NCBI GenBank assembly: GCA_934501435.1
Contig: CAKSTW010000010.1
Span: 1-24,328, forward strand
Length of the DNA stretch: 24,328 nucleotides
Origin: an uncultured Eubacteriales bacterium
Lineage (GTDB): Bacteria > Bacillota > Clostridia > Oscillospirales > UBA644
Reading direction: 5' to 3'
The stretch's first letter is position 1; the number at the start of each line of letters is the position of its first letter. The notes under the pieces are model-generated. The model was not told where the DNA came from, did not search any database, and worked only from the letters and a program-made list of their open reading frames with translations. The position numbers and the translations under genes were made by a program. This document shows positions 1 through 7,138 of the stretch, one piece after another.

Positions 1-911
1 TCAAGGACGTCTGTTGCCGTAGTATTGTCAAGGTAGTTGATTATCGCCTGTGTTGCGGAGATGACCTGTTCCTTGATAGAAACTTCGTAAGCGGGTTTGT
101 CAACGACTTCGCCGTCAACTACCGTTTTACCGTCAACGAGGTAAGCGGTAACGTCGGCAACGAGATATTTACCGCCGGAAACGGATATCTTGGCGCCTTC
201 CGTCTGTACATTGATGGCTCCGGTAAAGGTTCCGTTTTTCAATGTGAGAGAAGAGCCTGCCGCAACCTGCTCGGGTGTGGCATTGTAGCACGAATATTCG
301 ATAGGTCCGGTGATAGTTCCCGTAGTGTCAACGGTAACGGAAACAGCGGGATAAGGAGGCAGCCAGAAACAAACGTCAAAAGCGATATTTCCTTCGCCTG
401 CGGAAACGCTGGTGTTTCCTATAAGCTGAGTGGTTCCGTTATTGTTGGAAAGGGTGTAGTAAGGACCGTCGGCAGCTCCGGTAACCATCTGGGAACCGTC
501 GAGAGTCATATCCTGAAGAGTAAGGTTCGAATAGTTCTGGATAAGAATCTTTGCGGTCGTTGTGGTTATTGTTCCGTTCTTCATTGTGATAGTGGAATCT
601 TTCAGAAGCTGGAACCCGTTTGTTTCGGTCCCGGTAGAACCGACAAGCGGTGTGCCTACCGTGAGGGTGTGTCCGGCAAAGTCCAGAGTGAACTCTTTCC
701 CGGAGGGGACTTTTACTCCGCCGTCCTCAAAGTCGGTGAGTAATGTGATCGTCTGTCCTGCGGTAACAGCGTCAACGGCAGCCTGTATGGACGTATACTG
801 TGTGCCGTCGATTTCGGCTACGTAAGTTTCGGCAGATGCGTTAAGAGAAAAACAGGTGCAGAAACTTACTACCATCGCTATCGCAAGAATAAACGACAGT
901 GTTCTTTTCAT
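1..911 (-). CDS. Secreted beta-helix-like surface protein, C-terminus outside the window
   Basis: Read from ATG at 911 without a stop to the window edge, about 303 codons. A ribosome site (AAGGAGG) sits 6 bases before the start. Residues 1-27 form a signal peptide (MKR, a hydrophobic stretch, then NASA before ETY). The mature part opens with a pattern typical of right-handed beta-helix surface proteins (AEIDGTQYTSIQAAVDA, then short strands such as FTLDFAGHTLTVG, STITMKNGTI, NLTLQDMTLDG). These Thr/Asn/Gly-rich strands suggest an extracellular adhesive or carbohydrate-facing role; no catalytic residues can be pointed to. Any anchor (dockerin, SLH, LPXTG or a membrane helix) would lie beyond position 1. 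It follows the LRR-dockerin gene on the same strand but has its own promoter and is separated by a terminator. Function unknown. Confidence 0.8.
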   Translation of the reverse strand, partial: MKRTLSFILAIAMVVSFCTCFSLNASAETYVAEIDGTQYTSIQAAVDAVTAGQTITLLTDFEDGGVKVPSGKEFTLDFAGHTLTVGTPLVGSTGTETNGFQLLKDSTITMKNGTITTTTAKILIQNYSNLTLQDMTLDGSQMVTGAADGPYYTLSNNNGTTQLIGNTSVSAGEGNIAFDVCFWLPPYPAVSVTVDTTGTITGPIEYSCYNATPEQVAAGSSLTLKNGTFTGAINVQTEGAKISVSGGKYLVADVTAYLVDGKTVVDGEVVDKPAYEVSIKEQVISATQAIINYLDNTTATDVL

Positions 912-1001
912 AAGAAACCTCCTTAAAATTTTTCGGGGCAAGCCCGTATTTTTTTTTTTTATTGAAAACCGATGATATTCCCCATCGTTTCCCATATTGG
1001 A

Positions 1002-1030
1002 ATTATAACAATTTTTTGACAAAAAGTCAA
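1002..1030 (-). promoter_or_regulatory. Sigma-A-type promoter of the beta-helix surface protein gene
   Basis: On the minus strand TTGACT (1030-1025) is followed after 17 bases by TATAAT (1007-1002). The predicted start is near 995, leaving a leader of about 85 bases. The -35 overlaps a TTGAC-N5-GTCAA inverted repeat (1016-1030). Confidence 0.7.
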
Positions 1031-1072
1031 TAAAAATAGTACATAATATTTATTTTCGTCATTTCAGACAAA

Positions 1073-1112
1073 AAAAGTGTGACACTTTTGTGCAATTAAC
1101 ACAAAAATGCAC
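1073..1112. repeat. Nested inverted repeats upstream of the surface-protein promoter
   Basis: AAAAGTGT-G-ACACTTTT (1073-1089) is a perfect 17-base inverted repeat. It overlaps TTTTGTG-N7-CACAAAA (1086-1106), and GTGCA (1090-1094) pairs with TGCAC (1108-1112). The group lies about 80-115 bases before the predicted start of the 1-911 gene. The rest of 912-1176 shows no coding pattern apart from the promoter and the LRR-gene terminator. Confidence 0.45.
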
Positions 1113-1143
1113 CTTTAACGCTGTTTTGACACTATTCGGATAG

Positions 1144-1168
1144 AAAAAAACCTCCGCAAAAGCGGAGG
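1144..1168 (-). terminator. Intrinsic terminator of the LRR-dockerin gene
   Basis: On the minus strand a 7-bp stem CCTCCGC/GCGGAGG with a 4-base loop is followed by seven T, 9 bases after the stop at 1177. Confidence 0.85.
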
Positions 1169-1176
1169 CGTAAGTG

Positions 1177-3279
1177 CTATTTTCCTAAAGTTTCATATCC
1201 CGACCAATGTGCGAGGTGGCGGGCGAGGATAAGGCGGTCGAGATTATTGACCTTTCCGTCGCCGTTGACGTCTGCCGCAGCTTCGTTTATTCCCTCGGAA
1301 ACAGCCTCTTGCCACTTGGCAAGAAAACGCGACAAAAGAAGTCTGTCTTTGGCGTTCACGACGCCGTCGCCGTTGATGTCGCCGATGATAAGATCGGTAT
1401 AATTGTCCGTGTAACTGTCCCCGCAACTGACGCAGGTGTGCAAAGTGTAACCCTGCGAATCTTTTGTCGGGAAAATTCTTTCGGTTTTATAGGAATGGTC
1501 CGATTTTCCCGTACTTGTTCCGTGCGAGATTATTTCGCCGCAGTCAAGGCAGGCGGTGTCTCCCGAATATCCCTCTTGCCGACAGGTCGCGGGAACGGCA
1601 TTTATTGTTCCCGTATGTTTATGGTTGTCGGGGTCTTTTCCGCCATAGGTAAGTCCGCAGCTTTCGCAGACTGCGCCCGAAACGCAGGTCGCCTCTCCGC
1701 CCGAATGGTATGCAAGCGAGATATCATATCCGTCGGAATGAGTTTTTGCAAAGTTCTCGGCATAACTTCCGCGGGAAGTCTCAAGAGTTATATCAAAGAA
1801 AGCGGTGTTGTGTATATATTCAACGCTGTCGGGGATCCCTATTTTTTTCAGGCTCAGGCAAGCGTTGAACGCGGCTTCTTCAATGCGGGTAAGCGTCGAC
1901 GGGAGTTTTACTTTTTCGAGTTTTTCGCAGGAAGCGAAAAGTTCGTAAGGAAGCATTTCAACCCCCTCGGGAATTTCTATCTCGGTAAGGCTTATACAGA
2001 ATCCGAAGACCTGAAAGCCGAAATTCTTAAGATTTTTCGGAAGTTTTATTTCCGTCAGGCTCTGGCAACCGCCGAACGCCGCCTGTCCGATAGTTTCGAT
2101 ACTGTCGGGCAGGGTCACTTTCGTAAGGCTCGTACAGCCCGAAACAAAGTAGTCCTCCAGAGTTTTTATACCGTCGGGAACAGCGATCTCCGTGAGCGAC
2201 GTACACCCCGAAAAAACAAATTCTCCGACGGACGTTACGCTGTCGGGAATTTTTATATCGGAAAGTCTTACGCAGTCCCTGAAAACGCCTTTGCCGAGAG
2301 TTTTAAGCCCGTCGGGAAGAGAAATTGAAGTGAGCGCCTGACAGCCGGCAAACGCACTGTCGCCGAGCAGGGTCAGACTTTGCGGTATGTTTATTTCTTT
2401 GAGGGCGGAGCAGTTTGCGAAAGCACTGCTTTCTATTTCGGTAACTCCCTCCGGCAGAACGACCTTTTCAAGGCTTTTACAGCCGTAAAACGCTCTCCCG
2501 ACGATTTTTGTGCCTTCGGGGAATACGGCTTCTTTTAAGGGTTCTCCGTTAAGATAAAGATTTTTCGCATAAAGAACGGGGTTTGCGTCGTATTCTCCGA
2601 AATTTATCATGATCCATGCGGAAATGTCGGAGATGTTGACTTTTTCAAGTCCGTTGCAGTCCGCAAAAGCGGAACTCCCTATTTCGGTAAGGCTTTTCGG
2701 CAGGGATACCGAATGTACGGAATTCAGGTCGGCAAAAGCATATTTGCCTATCGACGTAACGCCCTCCGGGATAACAAGATCCACGACCTTTTCACCGTTT
2801 ACATAAAGATCTGCGGCGGTTCGGAAGAACGGACAGGAATTGAAATTCGCAAAAGATGAAGCACACCATTTTGAAATATCCGGTATATTTATTTTTTTAA
2901 CATTGTAGCAGTCGTAAAAAGCACTCGGCTCAACATTCAGAACGGAAGCCCCGAAAGTTATTTCCGAAAGCCATGTGCAGCCGAAAAATGCGGCGTTTTT
3001 AATCGTTGTGACACTGTCGGGCAGAACGACGCTCTTAAGATCGGTTTTTCCCGCAAACCCCGAAACCTCTGTTACGGGATAACCGTTATATTCCGATTTT
3101 ATGACAATATCCGTCACCCCGTCCGCACAGCCCGTTGCGGCGGCGTGGTCCCCTACTGTCTCATAATAGACGCCGTCGGCAAGTTCTCCGTCCGCGGCGG
3201 AAAACGGGGGCGTCGGCAACAGTGCTGAGATAAGCACCAGACACAGGATAAAAACTGCGGTCTTCTTCAAAACTTTCAT
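1177..3279 (-). CDS. BspA-like leucine-rich-repeat surface protein with C-terminal dockerin
   Basis: 700 residues. Residues 1-28 are a signal peptide (MKVLKK, hydrophobic core, FSAA). Residues about 35-510 are LRR_5/BspA-type repeats of roughly 23 residues with the pattern 'F.GC.SLTEI.LP..LK.IG..AF', the class found in surface adhesins and extracellular proteins of gut and oral bacteria. Residues about 530-630 hold Cys-pair modules (CESCG, CLDCG, CVSCG) also seen in the neighbouring CHAP protein. The last about 65 residues are a type I dockerin: two calcium loops, GDINGDGVVNAKDR and ADVNGDGKVNNLDR, each followed by a helix. A dockerin binds a cohesin on a partner protein, so this protein probably joins a surface complex; no cohesin is in the window. 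The start is preceded by AAGGAG and a consensus-like promoter. The ligand cannot be told from the sequence. Confidence 0.9.
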   Translation of the reverse strand: MKVLKKTAVFILCLVLISALLPTPPFSAADGELADGVYYETVGDHAAATGCADGVTDIVIKSEYNGYPVTEVSGFAGKTDLKSVVLPDSVTTIKNAAFFGCTWLSEITFGASVLNVEPSAFYDCYNVKKINIPDISKWCASSFANFNSCPFFRTAADLYVNGEKVVDLVIPEGVTSIGKYAFADLNSVHSVSLPKSLTEIGSSAFADCNGLEKVNISDISAWIMINFGEYDANPVLYAKNLYLNGEPLKEAVFPEGTKIVGRAFYGCKSLEKVVLPEGVTEIESSAFANCSALKEINIPQSLTLLGDSAFAGCQALTSISLPDGLKTLGKGVFRDCVRLSDIKIPDSVTSVGEFVFSGCTSLTEIAVPDGIKTLEDYFVSGCTSLTKVTLPDSIETIGQAAFGGCQSLTEIKLPKNLKNFGFQVFGFCISLTEIEIPEGVEMLPYELFASCEKLEKVKLPSTLTRIEEAAFNACLSLKKIGIPDSVEYIHNTAFFDITLETSRGSYAENFAKTHSDGYDISLAYHSGGEATCVSGAVCESCGLTYGGKDPDNHKHTGTINAVPATCRQEGYSGDTACLDCGEIISHGTSTGKSDHSYKTERIFPTKDSQGYTLHTCVSCGDSYTDNYTDLIIGDINGDGVVNAKDRLLLSRFLAKWQEAVSEGINEAAADVNGDGKVNNLDRLILARHLAHWSGYETLGK

Positions 3280-3311
3280 TGCAAAGTCTCCTTATCGGAA
3301 AATATGTATAC

Positions 3312-3340
3312 AGTATAACACCGCAAATCCTTTTTGTCAA
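3312..3340 (-). promoter_or_regulatory. Promoter of the LRR-dockerin gene
   Basis: Minus strand TTGACA (3340-3335), 17-base spacer, TATACT (3317-3312). It starts just after the terminator of the upstream CHAP gene, so the LRR gene is probably its own transcription unit. Confidence 0.75.
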
Positions 3341-3342
3341 AC

Positions 3343-3370
3343 AAAAAAGAAGCCCCCGAAGGGGCTTTTT
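3343..3370 (-). terminator. Intrinsic terminator after the CHAP gene
   Basis: Stem AGCCCC/GGGGCT (3351-3366) with loop CGAA; minus strand continues TTCTTTTTT. It begins at the stop codon of the CHAP gene. The other strand also has a T run (3366-3370). Confidence 0.8.
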
Positions 3371-4514
3371 ATTTCGGTTTTTTTCGTCCGACAATAAGGA
3401 ACAATGCTATTCCGCAGGGAATTATTACCGCGGCGGAAATCGCGATGATCACGGGAACCGAAAGTCCGCTCTTCGGCGTTTTGTCAGATTGACTGCCGCC
3501 GTTCCGTATCTCTGCCGTTTCGACGTAACTGTCGCCGCAGGTAACGCAACTGTAAGTATCGGTTTCTTTTCCGTCTTCGTTTTCTATCGAAAGCAGGCGG
3601 TAGGTGTGGCCCGTTGCCGGAATTTCGGTCTGCGCGGTTATGATTTCCCCGCAAACGGAGCATTTTTTTCCCTCGGTAAGTCCGTTTTGCGTACAGGTCG
3701 GCAAAACGCCGGCGAGAATTTCGACGGAATGTCCCGTCGCTTTTACCGTTTCTTTTTTCGTCTCTTTGCAGACGGCGCAGGTAAATACGTTTATTCCGTC
3801 TTCCGTGCAGGTCGCCGCCTTTTCGGCTGTTCCGCCGTCCCATTTGTGTCCGCTTGCCGCAATTTTTTCGGTGTAACTGTCGCCGCAGGAACAGGTATAC
3901 GTTCTGATTCCGTTTTCGGTACAGGTCGGATTTTTTGTCACCGCCGAAGTATAACTGTGGCTGTGAGTCTGTCCTGTTGCCGTAAGGTTTTTATAGCGTA
4001 TATAATATGTAACTTCATAAGCGTAGGTAAGCGGCATATCTTCGTAAATCACCGCGTTCTGCACGCCGTCCCAGCGGGTGTTCTGGTCGATGAGGGTCGC
4101 GGTCTCTGAATCTTTAACGGAAATTATTACCCCGGTATGCCCGTATTTAGGCATACCGCCGACCGAAACGAAAATATCGCCCGCTCTCGGCGTAAATCCG
4201 TCGTGATTTTTTATAACTTCCCATTTCGACGGATCGCGGGAGGCGACCGACGGATATGATTTTGCCGTGTAGACCCCGTAAGTTCCGCTTTTTGCGTTTC
4301 CCGTTACGAGCCAGTTCATATAGGCGGTCGTAAAATCGGAGCATTGCGCGCCGTAAACGCCGTCGAGGTCGTAATAGGCGTTTTCCTGCGCCCTGAGCCA
4401 TGAGGCGGCGTCGGAAACGGAAACGATACGTCCCGAAGCGGCGGAAAACGGGACTGCCGAAAAAGTTGCAATGATGAGTACCGAAACAATAGCCGCCGAA
4501 ATGAATTTTTTCAT
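3369..4514 (-). CDS. Secreted CHAP-domain hydrolase with Cys-pair repeats and membrane anchor
   Basis: 381 residues from the ATG at 4514; a start 10 codons earlier would put extra charged residues before the signal peptide and is less likely. Residues 1-26 are a signal peptide. Residues about 30-175 resemble a CHAP (cysteine, histidine amidohydrolase/peptidase) domain: GAQCSDF gives Cys58, KYGHTGVI gives His126, with Asp143 or Asn145 as the likely third residue. CHAP enzymes usually cleave peptide or amide bonds in peptidoglycan. Residues about 190-340 carry four Cys-pair repeats (CT..G...Y.C..CG..Y.E.I.A.GH), and the end is a membrane helix followed by GRKKPK, so the enzyme is probably held on the outer face of the membrane. 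The ATG lies one base after the fprA stop with little ribosome site, suggesting translational coupling. Putting a wall enzyme behind an oxygen/NO-defence gene is unusual. Confidence 0.75.
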   Translation of the reverse strand: MKKFISAAIVSVLIIATFSAVPFSAASGRIVSVSDAASWLRAQENAYYDLDGVYGAQCSDFTTAYMNWLVTGNAKSGTYGVYTAKSYPSVASRDPSKWEVIKNHDGFTPRAGDIFVSVGGMPKYGHTGVIISVKDSETATLIDQNTRWDGVQNAVIYEDMPLTYAYEVTYYIRYKNLTATGQTHSHSYTSAVTKNPTCTENGIRTYTCSCGDSYTEKIAASGHKWDGGTAEKAATCTEDGINVFTCAVCKETKKETVKATGHSVEILAGVLPTCTQNGLTEGKKCSVCGEIITAQTEIPATGHTYRLLSIENEDGKETDTYSCVTCGDSYVETAEIRNGGSQSDKTPKSGLSVPVIIAISAAVIIPCGIALFLIVGRKKPK

Positions 4515-4515
4515 A

Positions 4516-5670
4516 TTATTTACAGAGTTCTTTTGCCAAGGCATCGATCTGCCCGACGCTTTCGGGAGAAAGGGCGGAGATGATTTTTACGGAATTCTCC
4601 GCATAGTTTATGTTTTTCATGCCCTCGAGCATATTTCTCATGACCTTTGCCGCGGTCGGCGCCCACGAGCCGTTTTCGATAAACGCCACGGTCTTATTCT
4701 GAAAATTGCGCTCGGTCAGATGATTTATGAATTCTTTCATAAAGGGAAAAATATCGGCGTTGTAGGTCGTCGTCGCAAAAACGGTCGTACCGTATCTGAA
4801 AGCGTCTTCGACGGCTTCCGCCATATCTTCTCTTGCAAGGTCGCACAAAGAGACTTTCGGGCAGCCGTATTCCTTTAATTTGTCGGCGAGCAGCAAAGCC
4901 GCTTTTTTCGTGTGTCCGTAAACGGAAGTGTAGGCGATGAAAACGCCCTCCGTCTCCGTTTTATAGGAAGACCACGTGTCGTAAAGTCCGATGTAATAGC
5001 CGAGGTTTTCGGTAAGCACCGGACCGTGCAGCGGACAGATCTTTTCGATAGAAAGAGCCGCCGCTTTTTTAAGAAGGTTCTGCACCTGCATTCCGTATTT
5101 CCCGACGATCCCGAAATAATAGCGTCTTGCTTCGCACGCCCAGTCTTCGTCGGCGTCGGTCGTGCCGAATTTGCCGAAACCGTCGGCGGAAAAAAGAATT
5201 TTGTCCTTATCGTCGTAAGTTACGATGACTTCGGGCCAATGTACCATCGGTGCCGTTATAAAGGTAAGGGTATGCGATCCGAGAGAAAGGGTGTCTTTTT
5301 CACCGACGACAATTCTTCTGTCGGAAAAATCCGTGCCGAAGAAATTTTTCATCATCGTAAACGCTTTTGCGGAGGAAACGACCGTCGCTTCGGGGTATTC
5401 TGTCATAAAGGTTACGATATTCGCGGAATGGTCGGGTTCCATGTGCTGAACTATAAGATAATCGGGTTTTCTGCCGTTAAGGGCGGCGGACAGGTTCCCG
5501 AGCCATTCTTTTCCGAAATCCTCCTCGACGGTATCGAGTACCGCGATTTTTTCGTCGAGAATTACATAGGAATTATAAGCCATTCCCTTTTCGACTTTAT
5601 ACTGTCCCTCAAAGAGGTCTGTTTCTCTGTCGTTTACGCCTATGTGGAGTACGTCGTCGGTGATATTCAT
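4516..5670 (-). CDS. fprA: Flavodiiron protein (FprA-type oxygen/nitric oxide reductase)
   Basis: 384 residues, near the usual length of about 400. The N-terminal metallo-beta-lactamase-like domain (about 1-240) shows the full set of diiron ligands: HMEPDH gives His76, Glu78 and Asp80; His144 is in PMVHWPE, Asp163 in SADGFG, His215 in CPLHGPV. The C-terminal flavodoxin domain (about 245-384) has the FMN phosphate loop TSVYGHT. This cytoplasmic family reduces O2 to water or NO to N2O, protecting anaerobes; electrons come from rubredoxin, F420 or a ferredoxin-linked donor depending on the organism. It lies 18 bases after the ferredoxin gene, with AAGGAAAG as ribosome site, so that protein is a natural candidate for donor or helper. 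Probably controlled by the Crp/Fnr regulator encoded divergently. Confidence 0.93.
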   Translation of the reverse strand: MNITDDVLHIGVNDRETDLFEGQYKVEKGMAYNSYVILDEKIAVLDTVEEDFGKEWLGNLSAALNGRKPDYLIVQHMEPDHSANIVTFMTEYPEATVVSSAKAFTMMKNFFGTDFSDRRIVVGEKDTLSLGSHTLTFITAPMVHWPEVIVTYDDKDKILFSADGFGKFGTTDADEDWACEARRYYFGIVGKYGMQVQNLLKKAAALSIEKICPLHGPVLTENLGYYIGLYDTWSSYKTETEGVFIAYTSVYGHTKKAALLLADKLKEYGCPKVSLCDLAREDMAEAVEDAFRYGTTVFATTTYNADIFPFMKEFINHLTERNFQNKTVAFIENGSWAPTAAKVMRNMLEGMKNINYAENSVKIISALSPESVGQIDALAKELCK

Positions 5671-5688
5671 TTTTTCTTTCCTTTCTTT

Positions 5689-6357
5689 TTACATCTTGAT
5701 ATTACCGTCCGTTGTTATCGTTACAACATTGAACGGGATAAATTTTCCGCTGTTCTCGACGGCTTTTCTTGCCGCGAGTTCTATTCCGCCGCAGCACGGG
5801 ACTTCCATTCTCACGACGGTGACGGACATGATGTCGTTTGCCGATATGATATCCGTCAGTTTCTCGGCGTAGTTTCCCTCGTCGAGTTTCGGACAGCCGA
5901 TAAGGGTTATCCTGTTTTTAATAAAATCGTTATGAAAATTGCCGTAGGCATACGCCGTGCAGTCTGCCGCGATAAGCAGGTTTGCGCCCGAAAAATAGGG
6001 GGCTGTCGGCGGTACGAGTTTTATCTGTACGGGCCACTGCATGAGCATGCTGTCCGAAAACGTCGGGGCGACGCTTTCTTTTTTTCTGAGAGTTCTTGCC
6101 ATGCTTCCGGGACAGCCGCCTCCGTGTTTCGCTCTTTTTACGGCTTCTTCGTCAAAGGGCAGCGCTTCTCTCTCTTCAAAGGATATCGCGCCCGTCGGAC
6201 ACGCCGCAAGACAGTTTTTCAGACCGTCGCAGAAATCCTCTCTTACGAGTTTCGCTTTTCCGTCGATGATCTTCAGCGCTCCTTCATGGCAGGACGACAC
6301 GCAAAGCCCGCATCCGTTGCACTTTTCTTCGTTTATTTTTATTATTGTTCTTTTCAT
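5689..6357 (-). CDS. 2x[4Fe-4S] ferredoxin-domain protein with Cys-rich C-terminal half
   Basis: 222 residues from the ATG at 6357, chosen because GGAGGAG lies 6 bases before it; the frame is open further upstream but would run through the operator. The N-terminus holds a two-cluster ferredoxin: C13xxC16xxC19xxxC23, then C43xxxxxC49xxxC53P. The C-terminal half has more Cys motifs (GGGCPGS, AADCTAYAYG, LIGCPKLDE, EVPCCGGIE), a combination met in clostridial ferredoxin-like proteins near hybrid-cluster or flavodiiron genes (from memory of the family). The role is likely electron transfer or cluster-based catalysis in the cytoplasm; the exact reaction is unknown. It is first in an operon with fprA. 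Its promoter has a consensus -10 but no clear -35, as expected of an activator-dependent promoter. Confidence 0.85.
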   Translation of the reverse strand: MKRTIIKINEEKCNGCGLCVSSCHEGALKIIDGKAKLVREDFCDGLKNCLAACPTGAISFEEREALPFDEEAVKRAKHGGGCPGSMARTLRKKESVAPTFSDSMLMQWPVQIKLVPPTAPYFSGANLLIAADCTAYAYGNFHNDFIKNRITLIGCPKLDEGNYAEKLTDIISANDIMSVTVVRMEVPCCGGIELAARKAVENSGKFIPFNVVTITTDGNIKM

Positions 6358-6374
6358 AAAATCTCCTCCGTTAC

Positions 6375-6403
6375 TTGACTTTCTGTCGGTATTATAGTAT
6401 ACT
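6375..6403 (+). promoter_or_regulatory. Promoter of the Crp/Fnr regulator gene
   Basis: TTGACT (6375-6380), 17-base spacer, TATACT (6398-6403). Predicted start near 6410, so the palindrome at 6417-6434 falls at about +16 and could block transcription of the regulator's own gene. Confidence 0.65.
6391..6396 (-). promoter_or_regulatory. -10 box of the ferredoxin-fprA operon, no clear -35
   Basis: Minus-strand TATAAT at 6396-6391 gives a predicted start near 6384. The hexamer 17 bases upstream (CATACT) does not match a -35 box, while the palindrome's centre falls at -41.5. This is the layout of a class II Crp/Fnr-activated promoter. Confidence 0.55.
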
Positions 6404-6416
6404 GAACCTGAAAAGT

Positions 6417-6434
6417 ATGTTGTATTTACAACAT
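6417..6434. promoter_or_regulatory. 18-bp palindrome, likely operator of the Crp/Fnr regulator
   Basis: ATGTTGTA-TT-TACAACAT: two perfect 8-base arms around TT, midway between the divergent ferredoxin-fprA and regulator genes. Symmetry and length fit a Crp/Fnr dimer site, but the half site differs from the classical TGTGA and TTGAT sequences. A binding site for the adjacent regulator is inferred, not shown. Confidence 0.65.
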
Positions 6435-6451
6435 TTATGAAGGGAAATTTT

Positions 6452-7111
6452 ATGAAAATAAATTTTGAAACGCTGAAAAAAGCGCCGCTTTTCAACGGGA
6501 TCGATTCGGACGAATTTCTTCCCTGTCTTCGGGCGGCGGTCGGAAATTATGAAAAAGGGCAGACGGTCTTTGCCGAGGGCGACGAGATAAAATACGTAGG
6601 GGTCGTTATTTCGGGAAGCGTTCATATAATAAGCGAAGATTTCAATGGAAACAGAACCATTTCGGCGACTGCGGGAACGGGGGAACTTTTCGCCGAGGCT
6701 TTTGCCTTTTCGGGGAAAAAACATTTTCCCGTGAGCGTCGTCGCGGCAGAGCGGAGCGAAATTCTGTTTCTTGACAGGGACTGCCTTCATTCTCCCTGCG
6801 CGCGCTCCTGTCGTAATCACCGTACTCTTATCTCAAACCTGCTTGAAATAATCGTCGGGAAAAATCTCATTCTGAATAAGAAAATAGAAGTCCTTTCGAA
6901 GCGCACGACCCGCGAAAAACTTATGACGTATCTGCTTTCGGAGGCAAAAAGAGCGGGGAAAAGCAGTTTTGTGATTCCCTACGACCGACAGGCGCTCGCG
7001 GATTTTCTGTGCGTTGACCGGAGCGCGATGTCGACGGAAATAGGCAAACTTCGCAAAGAAGGCATAATAAAAGCCGAAAAGAACCGTTTTACCGTTCTCA
7101 AAGAGAACTGA
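6452..7111 (+). CDS. Crp/Fnr-family transcriptional regulator
   Basis: 219 residues from the ATG at 6452, preceded by GAAGGGA; an in-frame ATG at 6437 is possible but sits right behind the operator and lacks a ribosome site. Residues about 12-120 are the cyclic-nucleotide-binding-like sensor domain (APLFNGID, then KGQTVFAEGD). Residues about 125-150 form the dimer helix. Residues about 150-215 form the winged helix, with DRQALADFLCVDRSAMSTEI as helix-turn-helix. Cys25, Cys111, Cys116 and Cys120 could form a redox or Fe-S sensing site like that of Fnr; this is inference, since Cys at these places may simply be a trait of this clostridial subfamily. Divergence from ferredoxin-fprA and the shared palindrome suggest that it activates that operon under oxygen or NO stress and represses itself. 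Confidence 0.87.
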   Translation: MKINFETLKKAPLFNGIDSDEFLPCLRAAVGNYEKGQTVFAEGDEIKYVGVVISGSVHIISEDFNGNRTISATAGTGELFAEAFAFSGKKHFPVSVVAAERSEILFLDRDCLHSPCARSCRNHRTLISNLLEIIVGKNLILNKKIEVLSKRTTREKLMTYLLSEAKRAGKSSFVIPYDRQALADFLCVDRSAMSTEIGKLRKEGIIKAEKNRFTVLKEN

Positions 7112-7138
7112 ACGGTATTCGTTAAATATTGTTTCGGT

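Noticed and set aside
1800..3000. DNA direct repeats inside the LRR gene
   Set aside because: The similarity follows the 23-residue protein repeat and is degenerate at DNA level, so it reflects the LRR fold.
4912..6378. 488-codon open frame antisense to fprA and the ferredoxin gene
   Set aside because: Both minus-strand genes are clear. The plus-strand translation is rich in Arg/Phe/Ser without family motifs and crosses the intergenic gap.
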